Positions 1 to 5,056 of a stretch of DNA of 5,056 nt are shown here, in pieces. The notes beneath the pieces are model-generated. The model did not search any database. It was given only the letters and a program-made list of their open reading frames with translations, and was not told where the DNA came from. Numbering within the stretch: position 1 is the first letter of the stretch; each line of letters starts with the position of its first letter. The DNA lies in NCBI GenBank assembly GCA_903924715.1, contig CAIYCP010000758.1:1-5056 (forward strand). The letters are read 5' to 3'. A program made the translations under genes and the position numbers. The stretch comes from an uncultured beta proteobacterium. GTDB taxonomy: Bacteria; Pseudomonadota; Gammaproteobacteria; Burkholderiales; Burkholderiaceae_B.

Positions 1-973
1 CTTTGGTCGCAAACCGCCCCTGTACGGTGCCCTGCTGGTGTACATCCTTGCCTCAGCGGGTTGCGCCTTGGCCCCTACGGTTGAGTTTCTCACCGTGTGC
101 CGGGTCATTCAGGCGATGGGCGGTGCTGCCGGCATGGTGATTTCACGCGCCGTGGTGCGCGATCACTACAGTACCCAAGAGGCGGCGCGCGCGCTGTCGA
201 TGCTGATGCTGGTAATGGGAATCGCACCGATTCTGGCCCCCTTAGTGGGAGGTCAGGTATTGGCGCTTACGGGCTGGCGTGGGATTTTTGCCGTCATCAC
301 CATTGCTGGAATCGCGTTACTGATTGCCGTCTCGCGCATCATGGTTGAAAGCCTACCACCTGAAAAACAGATTGCTCTGAGTTGGGGACATATTTTTCGA
401 ACCTACTGGGGCCTGGTCACGCACCGCCGGTTTGTCGCCTTTGCGCTGTCGGGGGGCCTAGGCTCAGCCACCATGTTTGGTTATATCGTGGCCTCGCCAA
501 GCCTCTTTATTGGGCATTTTGGTGTGTCGCCCCAGGCCTACGGCTTCTTTTTTGGGTTAAACGCCCTCAGCCTGATCATCGGCTCTCAGGTCAGCGCGCG
601 CTTGTTAAAAAAGCATCGCCCCGAAAAACTGCTGCCTTGGGCCTTGCGAGCAATGATGGCCGCGGGGCTCACAGCCCTGAGCTTGACGCTATTGGGCTGG
701 ATCACCCTGCCCCTCATCATGCTCTGCATCGTGTGCTTCATGTTTACGCAGGGCTTTGTTGGCCCCAATTCAGCAGCGATGGCGCTTTCAGATCAAGGCC
801 ACCAATTGGGGTCGGCCTCGGCCATGATGGGCACCTTCACGATGTCCTGCGGGGCCTTGGCGGGCCTCACGGTCAGCTTCGTGAACCTGGCAGGCCCTGG
901 CCCACTTTCCTGGATTATGGGTGGTTGTACGACCCTGGCCTTTTTGTTAGGCCGTCTTGCCCGCCGCGCCTAA
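1..973 (+). CDS. Bcr/CflA-type MFS drug-efflux transporter, 5'-truncated by the window edge
   Basis: Inner-membrane major facilitator, probably a proton-driven drug exporter. The frame is open from base 2 to the TAA at 971-973, giving 323 visible residues; full-length Bcr/CflA proteins are about 400, so roughly the first 70-80 residues (TM1-2) are missing. The first visible residues, FGRKP, are the end of the loop 2-3 motif A (DRxGRKP), so the GTG at 38 is internal and not the true start. Family marks in visible-residue numbering: RVIQAMGG (34-41) and RAVVRD (49-54) in the TM4 region, the Gly/Pro-rich GIAPILAPLVGG antiporter motif (73-84), a charged central loop near 115-144, then six more hydrophobic spans. 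GPNSAAMAL (254-262) and GSASAMMG (270-277) are typical of Bcr/CflA TM10-11. It ends in a basic tail, RLARRA. The family call is firm; the substrate cannot be inferred, so no symbol is given. No convincing terminator follows it. Confidence 0.9.
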   Translation, partial: FGRKPPLYGALLVYILASAGCALAPTVEFLTVCRVIQAMGGAAGMVISRAVVRDHYSTQEAARALSMLMLVMGIAPILAPLVGGQVLALTGWRGIFAVITIAGIALLIAVSRIMVESLPPEKQIALSWGHIFRTYWGLVTHRRFVAFALSGGLGSATMFGYIVASPSLFIGHFGVSPQAYGFFFGLNALSLIIGSQVSARLLKKHRPEKLLPWALRAMMAAGLTALSLTLLGWITLPLIMLCIVCFMFTQGFVGPNSAAMALSDQGHQLGSASAMMGTFTMSCGALAGLTVSFVNLAGPGPLSWIMGGCTTLAFLLGRLARRA

Positions 974-978
974 GGGGC

Positions 979-1008
979 TTGATCAAAAACCCCATTTCGT
1001 ATTAGAAT
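979..1008 (+). promoter_or_regulatory. Predicted sigma-70 promoter for rpmB-rpmG
   Basis: The -35 box TTGATC (979-984) and the -10 box TAGAAT (1003-1008, 5 of 6 consensus bases) are separated by 18 nt. Transcription would begin near 1014-1016, giving a leader of about 37-39 nt before rpmB. The promoter begins only five bases after the MFS stop codon. It is placed by inspection only. Confidence 0.65.
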
Positions 1009-1052
1009 GGCAGACTTGATGCGAATCTTTGAACAAATAATAGGTGTAGCCC

Positions 1053-1289
1053 ATGGCACGTGTATGCCAAGTGACCGGAAAAGCCCCCATGGTGGGCAAC
1101 AATGTTTCACACGCAAACAATAAAACCAAGCGTCGTTTTCTGCCAAATCTGCAGTCACGTCGGTTTTGGGTTGAAAGCGAAAACCGCTGGATTCGTCTGC
1201 GCGTTACAACCAATGCGATCCGTACCATTGACAAACTCGGCATTGATGTCGTGTTAGTTGATCTGCGTGCGCGCGGCGAAGTCGCTTAA
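1053..1289 (+). CDS. rpmB: 50S ribosomal protein L28 (bL28)
   Basis: Small basic protein of the large ribosomal subunit, 78 residues, the same length as E. coli L28. The N-terminus MARVCQVTGKAP, the GNN..SHA.N.TKRRF block (about residues 15-29), LPNLQSRRFWVESE (30-43) and the C-terminal LRARGE are L28 hallmarks. The start at 1053 matches the family N-terminus and has AGGTG at 1042-1046, six bases upstream. It lies 79 nt after the MFS gene behind its own predicted promoter and 11 nt before rpmG, the conserved rpmB-rpmG order of proteobacteria. Only one cysteine is present, so this is not the zinc-binding (C+) form. Nothing looks broken. Confidence 0.98.
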   Translation: MARVCQVTGKAPMVGNNVSHANNKTKRRFLPNLQSRRFWVESENRWIRLRVTTNAIRTIDKLGIDVVLVDLRARGEVA

Positions 1290-1294
1290 AGGAG
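1288..1294 (+). promoter_or_regulatory. Strong Shine-Dalgarno for rpmG, overlapping the rpmB stop
   Basis: AAAGGAG lies six bases before the rpmG ATG and shares two bases with the TAA of rpmB. This layout suits translational coupling and balanced synthesis of the two ribosomal proteins; the coupling is inferred. Confidence 0.8.
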
Positions 1295-1300
1295 CCCAAC

Positions 1301-1468
1301 ATGGCAAAAGGTACCCGCGAAAAAATTAAGCTCGAATCGAGCGCTGGCACTGGTCACTTCTATACAACGACCAAAAATAAGCGCAACATGCCTGAGAAAA
1401 TGCTGATCAAGAAATTTGATCCAGTGGCTCGCAAGCATGTGGATTACAAAGAGACCAAGCTCAAGTAA
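1301..1468 (+). CDS. rpmG: 50S ribosomal protein L33 (bL33), cysteine-free form
   Basis: L33 is a small basic protein of the large ribosomal subunit, near the E site. It has 55 residues, exactly the usual proteobacterial length. MAKGTREKIKLESSAGTGHF at the start, YTTTKNKRNMPEKM (residues 21-34), KKFDP (37-41) and the lysine-rich end YKETKLK closely follow E. coli RpmG as I recall it. There are no cysteines, so this is the zinc-independent form that does not need replacing under zinc starvation. The start is fixed by the strong AAAGGAG site and by the conserved MAKG. It is the second and last gene of the rpmB-rpmG operon, with a rho-independent terminator 26 nt after its stop. Confidence 0.98.
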   Translation: MAKGTREKIKLESSAGTGHFYTTTKNKRNMPEKMLIKKFDPVARKHVDYKETKLK

Positions 1469-1494
1469 TCGCTCGCCCCCGATTCAGTACGCGC

Positions 1495-1527
1495 AAAAAG
1501 CCCCTTCACTGGGGCTTTTTTGTTTTT
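1495..1527 (+). terminator. Rho-independent terminator of rpmB-rpmG
   Basis: A perfect 10-bp stem pairs AAAAAGCCCC (1495-1504) with GGGGCTTTTT (1511-1520) around a six-base loop, TTCACT. The transcript then continues as a T-rich tract (T at 1516-1521 and 1523-1527, one G between). The GC core beside the loop and the U-run are the classic intrinsic terminator arrangement. It separates the ribosomal operon from the leuS unit. Confidence 0.93.
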
Positions 1528-1553
1528 AGCCCACGCCAAATCAGTCGTCACTC

Positions 1554-1559
1554 TATAAT
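1554..1559 (+). promoter_or_regulatory. Predicted -10 box of the leuS promoter
   Basis: A perfect TATAAT sits just after the terminator and about 40 bases before leuS. No good -35 hexamer is visible 16-19 nt upstream: the sequence there is C-rich, and no extended -10 TG is present. Transcription would begin near 1566, leaving a leader of about 35 nt. The absent -35 suggests moderate strength or activator dependence; that is inference. Confidence 0.6.
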
Positions 1560-1600
1560 GTGAGGTTGATTGGGCGCTTGCTGCACCCTGACCTTTTTTT

Positions 1601-4273
1601 ATGGCTTTATCCATGCTCGAACGCTATCAACCCACCGTAGTCGAACAAGCTGCCCACACCAACTGGGATGGCCGCGATGCTTATCGCGTCACCGAGGGCG
1701 CCACCGACAAAAACGGCAAACCTAAGCCAAAGTTTTATGCGTGTTCGATGCTGCCTTATCCAAGCGGCAAGCTGCACATGGGCCACGTGCGCAACTACAC
1801 CATCAACGACATGATGACCCGCCAGTTACGCATGCGCGGCTACAACGTCTTGATGCCCATGGGTTGGGATGCTTTTGGCATGCCGGCTGAAAATGCCGCG
1901 ATCAAATCCAAAGTACCCCCTGCAAAATGGACGTACGACAACATCGCGTACATGAAAAAGCAGATGAAGGCCATGGGCTTGGCCATCGATTGGTCGCGCG
2001 AAATGTGCGCCTGCGACCCAAACTACTACAAATGGAATCAATGGTTGTTTTTAAAGATGCTTGAAAAAGGCATCGCTTATCGTAAAACGCAGGTCGTGAA
2101 CTGGGACCCCGTCGATAAAACTGTCCTGGCCAACGAACAAGTGATTGACGGACGCGGTTGGCGCTCAGGCGCACCGGTTGAAAAACGCGAAATCCCGGGC
2201 TATTACCTGCGCATTACTGATTACGCGGCCGAGTTGCTCGAGCAAACACAAAATGGCCTGGAAGGCTGGCCTGATCGCGTGCGTGCCATGCAAGAGAACT
2301 GGATCGGAAAAAGCGAGGGCGTACGCTTTGCGTTTTTGCATACGATCAAAGATGCTTCAGGCACACTGATTCAAGACGGCAAAATGTATGTCTTTACAAC
2401 CCGCCCAGACACCATCATGGGTGTCACTTTTTGTGCGGTCGCGCCCGAACACCCTTTAGCCGTGCACGCTGCAAAAACGAATCCCGCCTTAACGGCCTTT
2501 ATCGAGCACTGCAAACAAGGCGGCACCACTGAAGCCGAACTCGCGACGCGCGAGAAAGAAGGTCTGGATACTGGTCTTAAAGTCACGCACCCCCTAACAG
2601 GTGATGCCGTTCCTTTATGGGTAGGTAACTATGTATTGATGAGCTATGGTGATGGCGCGGTCATGGGCGTGCCTGCGCACGACGAACGCGATTTTGCCTT
2701 TGCCAACAAATATGACCTGACCATCAAACAAGTCGTGCAAGCCGGTGACAAGCCGTTTAACGACAAAGTATGGTCAGAGGCCTATGCCGACAAACAAACA
2801 GGGCGCCTGATCAACTCGGGCGTGTATGACGGTTTGAGCTTTACCGAAGCGCTTGGAGCGATTGCCGCCAAACTTGAAAGTCTCGGACTCGGAACACGAC
2901 AAACCACTTGGCGCCTGCGCGACTGGGGCATCTCGCGTCAACGCTACTGGGGTACCCCAATCCCCATCATTCATTGTGACGCCTGCGGCGCCGTACCCGT
3001 GCCTGAAAAAGATCTACCTGTCGTATTGCCCGAGGACTTGATTCCAGACGGCAGTGGCAACCCCTTGGCCAAACACGAAGCGTTCTTGTCGTGCCAATGC
3101 CCAAGCTGCGGCAAGCCGGCAAAACGCGAAACCGACACGATGGATACGTTTATCGATTCATCCTGGTATTTCATGCGCTACACCTCGCCAGGTAACGAAC
3201 AGGCGATGGTCGATGCCCGCAACGACTACTGGATGCCGATGGATCAATACATCGGCGGTATTGAGCATGCAGTATTGCATCTGCTATATGCGCGTTTCTG
3301 GGCGCGCGTGATGCGTGATTTAGGGTTGGTCAAGTTTGATGAACCTTTTACCAAACTCCTGTGTCAGGGCATGGTGCTCAACCACATCTACTCAGCCAAA
3401 GCTGATAACGGTGCAATTGATTACTTCTGGCCTGAAGACGTCGAAAATGTCTACGATGCCAAAGGTGCTATTACGGGCGCCACACTTAAAAGCGATGGCC
3501 GTGCTATCACTTATGGCGGTGTGGGCACGATGTCTAAATCAAAAAATAACGGGGTCGATCCACAATCGCTGATTGACACCCAAGGTGCCGATACAGCCCG
3601 CTTGTTTGTGATGTTTACCAGCCCACCCGAGCAAACGCTTGAGTGGTCAGACTCAGGCGTCGAGGGTTCAAACCGCTTTTTACGTCGACTCTGGGCTTTA
3701 TGCCATCAAAAGCAAGACCTCATTACTCGGGGTTTAACGGCACCCGTGAGTGATTGGTCGGGTGCGAGCTCAGACATCAAAAAGCTACGGCTTGAGATCT
3801 ATTCGCTGCTTAAACAGGCCGATTACGACTATCAACGTATCCAATACAACACCGTGGTCTCGGCCTGCATGAAAATGCTGAATGCGATCGACGACTCAAC
3901 CTTAGGTGACTCTGGCTTTGCGACAGCGGCTACGGCCGAAACGATGGGCGTTCTGTTGCGGGTGCTCTACCCCATCGTGCCGCACGTGACCTGGAATCTA
4001 TGGGCTGAATTGGGCTTTGCCGCCATTTATGGCGATTTGCTAGATGCGCCCTGGCCTTGTGTAGACGAAAAGGCTCTTGTGACCGATGAACTTGAGCTTG
4101 TTTTACAGGTAAACGGCAAACTTCGGGGTAATCTGACTGTTGCACGCACTGCAAGCAAAGAGATCATCGAGCAACTAGCCGCGTCACACGAGGCAGTCAT
4201 ACGCAATCTTGAAGGTCGCCCGCCCAAGCGCATCATCGTCGTGCCCGGTAAACTCGTCAACGTGGTCGGATAA
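1601..4273 (+). CDS. leuS: Leucyl-tRNA synthetase
   Basis: Cytoplasmic class I aminoacyl-tRNA synthetase that joins leucine to tRNA-Leu using ATP and edits mischarged products. It has 890 residues; E. coli LeuS has 860. Domains in order: the Rossmann catalytic core with the HIGH-type motif HMGH (59-62) in LPYPSGKLHMGH; the CP1 editing domain with TTRPDT (266-271) and the AHDERDF block (359-365), whose Asp361 probably matches the editing aspartate E. coli D345; a zinc-ribbon-like insert with Cys459, Cys462, Cys500 and Cys503; GIEHAVLHLLYARF (553-566); the KMSKS-loop sequence TMSKSKNNGVDPQ (643-655); an alpha-helical anticodon-binding domain (about 680-825); and a C-terminal tRNA-binding domain with QVNGKLRG (836-843), ending VPGKLVNVVG. 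The ATG at 1601 is the longest frame; the ATG at 1613 (MLERYQPT) better fits typical N-termini. Neither has a Shine-Dalgarno sequence. lptE follows after 15 nt. Confidence 0.98.
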   Translation: MALSMLERYQPTVVEQAAHTNWDGRDAYRVTEGATDKNGKPKPKFYACSMLPYPSGKLHMGHVRNYTINDMMTRQLRMRGYNVLMPMGWDAFGMPAENAAIKSKVPPAKWTYDNIAYMKKQMKAMGLAIDWSREMCACDPNYYKWNQWLFLKMLEKGIAYRKTQVVNWDPVDKTVLANEQVIDGRGWRSGAPVEKREIPGYYLRITDYAAELLEQTQNGLEGWPDRVRAMQENWIGKSEGVRFAFLHTIKDASGTLIQDGKMYVFTTRPDTIMGVTFCAVAPEHPLAVHAAKTNPALTAFIEHCKQGGTTEAELATREKEGLDTGLKVTHPLTGDAVPLWVGNYVLMSYGDGAVMGVPAHDERDFAFANKYDLTIKQVVQAGDKPFNDKVWSEAYADKQTGRLINSGVYDGLSFTEALGAIAAKLESLGLGTRQTTWRLRDWGISRQRYWGTPIPIIHCDACGAVPVPEKDLPVVLPEDLIPDGSGNPLAKHEAFLSCQCPSCGKPAKRETDTMDTFIDSSWYFMRYTSPGNEQAMVDARNDYWMPMDQYIGGIEHAVLHLLYARFWARVMRDLGLVKFDEPFTKLLCQGMVLNHIYSAKADNGAIDYFWPEDVENVYDAKGAITGATLKSDGRAITYGGVGTMSKSKNNGVDPQSLIDTQGADTARLFVMFTSPPEQTLEWSDSGVEGSNRFLRRLWALCHQKQDLITRGLTAPVSDWSGASSDIKKLRLEIYSLLKQADYDYQRIQYNTVVSACMKMLNAIDDSTLGDSGFATAATAETMGVLLRVLYPIVPHVTWNLWAELGFAAIYGDLLDAPWPCVDEKALVTDELELVLQVNGKLRGNLTVARTASKEIIEQLAASHEAVIRNLEGRPPKRIIVVPGKLVNVVG

Positions 4274-4274
4274 C

Positions 4275-4278
4275 AGGA
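4275..4278 (+). promoter_or_regulatory. Weak Shine-Dalgarno candidate for lptE
   Basis: AGGA lies two bases after the leuS stop and ten bases before the ATG at 4289, slightly farther than ideal. A closer alternative is GGTG at 4283-4286. With the short gap to leuS, this suggests lptE depends partly on translation or transcription reaching it through leuS. Confidence 0.4.
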
Positions 4279-4288
4279 TAATGGTGCA

Positions 4289-5056
4289 ATGAATAGCCCG
4301 ACATTACGACAAACTGTATCGGCGGCGGCACAAACGCCCAAGCCTGCGCCGTCAATATTTTTACGCGTGCGCGCCTGGCTGCTCTCGCTCGGTTCAGTAT
4401 TGGCCGTGCTCGCGCTCAGTGGTTGTGGCTTTAAGATGCAGGGCGAAACGCCCATGCCCTTTGACTCGTTATCGATCAATATTCCGCAAAACTCTCAGTT
4501 TGGTGCCGATTTGCGTCGTGCGATTCGAGCCGCTTCGCCCGGTACCAAGCTGATCGAACCACGTGATATGGTCGTGCTCGCGAGCGATATTGAAGAGAAT
4601 GACGATTCAGAAGATAAAGCAACCATTGATCGCATCAAAGCCGCCAAAGTACGCAAACTGGCAAAAGCCAGGTTTGAACAAATCAGTGATATCAGGGGTA
4701 CGCGTATTGTGGCGATTAATGCCCAAGGCAAACCTGAAGAATTTGAGCTGTCTCTGACCTACACCTTTCGCCTCGTCACCGCCAAAGATCAGATCATTTT
4801 GCCAGAAACAACGCTGTATGCAATTCGCAGCATGCCGTTTGATGATCGCGTCGTGCAAGCGAAAGAAGGCGAGGCTGCAACCCTATTCAAAGACATGCAA
4901 CGCAGCCTGGTCGCACGCATTTTGCGACGCGTGACAGCACCCGACATTGCCATGCGCTGGCAAACACTCGCCACGCTGGCACCAGAAGACGAAGAGGATG
5001 AAGAAACCGTGCCGCGTGTGAACGCGCCGACGACGCTTCCTCAAATTTGGCAAAAC
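4289..5056 (+). CDS. lptE: LPS-assembly lipoprotein LptE, 3' end beyond the window
   Basis: Outer-membrane lipoprotein (formerly RlpB) that partners and plugs the LptD barrel, which inserts LPS into the outer leaflet. The frame is open from ATG 4289 to the window edge: 256 residues and no stop yet, already longer than E. coli LptE (193). A hydrophobic stretch (WLLSLGSVLAV, about 30-40) leads to the lipobox LSGC at 43-46, so Cys46 should be lipidated; Gly at +2 favours outer-membrane sorting. The mature start CGFKMQG resembles the LptE signature GCGFxLRG, and FDSLSINIP followed by LRRAIRA (about 58-81) fits the first strand and helix. Residues 101-133 form a very charged stretch before the conserved-looking strands INAQGKPEEFELSLTYTF (143-160). 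The end is acidic (PEDEEDEE, 232-239), then proline-containing. GTG 4367 is an alternative start. Identity rests on the lipobox signature plus linkage to leuS. Confidence 0.88.
   Translation, partial: MNSPTLRQTVSAAAQTPKPAPSIFLRVRAWLLSLGSVLAVLALSGCGFKMQGETPMPFDSLSINIPQNSQFGADLRRAIRAASPGTKLIEPRDMVVLASDIEENDDSEDKATIDRIKAAKVRKLAKARFEQISDIRGTRIVAINAQGKPEEFELSLTYTFRLVTAKDQIILPETTLYAIRSMPFDDRVVQAKEGEAATLFKDMQRSLVARILRRVTAPDIAMRWQTLATLAPEDEEDEETVPRVNAPTTLPQIWQN

Noticed and set aside
38..40. GTG as the true start of the transporter
   Set aside because: The frame is open upstream to the window edge and encodes the conserved FGRKP loop motif, so the GTG is an internal valine codon.
974..993. Possible hairpin after the MFS gene (GGGG ... 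CCCC around TTGATCAA)
   Set aside because: Pairing is broken between the G/C blocks and the central palindrome, and no T run follows. It overlaps the predicted -35 box, so it is not called as a terminator.
382..1005. 207-codon frame on the plus strand inside the MFS gene
   Set aside because: It is in a different frame from the clear transporter, and its product is rich in Pro, His and Arg with no membrane pattern. It is a frame shadow.
1561..1600. Riboswitch, T-box or leucine attenuator in the leuS leader
   Set aside because: The leader is only about 35 nt, with no leader peptide, no run of Leu codons and no strong alternative stems. T-box control of leuS is a Gram-positive feature.
1608..1616. 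DnaA-box-like sequence near the leuS start
   Set aside because: It is a single partial match to TTATNCACA with no cluster, no AT-rich unwinding element and no replication genes nearby.
4027..4479. 150-codon open frame on the minus strand across the leuS-lptE junction
   Set aside because: It lies wholly opposite leuS and lptE, is Ser/Thr/Arg-rich with no recognisable domain, and has no visible ribosome binding site. It is best explained as a shadow of the coding strand.

Overview
The window reads as ordinary chromosomal housekeeping DNA from a Gram-negative betaproteobacterium, most likely Burkholderiales and perhaps Alcaligenaceae-like. The clues are an L28/L33 pair close to the Escherichia coli proteins, a leuS-lptE pairing (LptE exists only in bacteria with an LPS outer membrane), and moderate GC estimated by eye. 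The genus cannot be fixed from this sequence. All genes are on the + strand, packing is tight, and no stretch over 300 bases lacks a gene.

Layout: (1) 1-973 is the C-terminal part of a Bcr/CflA-type major facilitator drug-efflux transporter, cut by the left edge at its loop 2-3 motif. (2) 974-1052 is a short gap with a good sigma-70-type promoter and the ribosome binding site of rpmB. (3) rpmB (L28, 1053-1289) and rpmG (L33, 1301-1468) form a two-gene ribosomal protein operon that ends at a textbook intrinsic terminator (1495-1527). (4) 1528-1600 carries a perfect TATAAT for the next unit. (5) leuS (leucyl-tRNA synthetase, 1601-4273) fills more than half of the window. (6) lptE, an LPS-assembly outer-membrane lipoprotein, starts 15 nt after the leuS stop and runs off the right edge still open.

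The two transcription units serve growth. rpmB-rpmG supplies two small proteins of the 50S subunit. leuS charges tRNA-Leu, and lptE is probably co-transcribed with it. In many proteobacteria holA (DNA polymerase III delta) follows lptE, so that is the likely gene just past the right edge (inference). The MFS gene appears to be an unrelated neighbour.

I found no mobile element, CRISPR array, tRNA/rRNA gene or defence-like module, and no evidence of an undescribed system. The points most worth a second look are small: an LptE with a highly charged central insertion and an acidic tail, a LeuS whose start lacks a Shine-Dalgarno sequence, a LeuS with TMSKS in place of KMSKS, and a complete four-cysteine zinc ribbon in LeuS.
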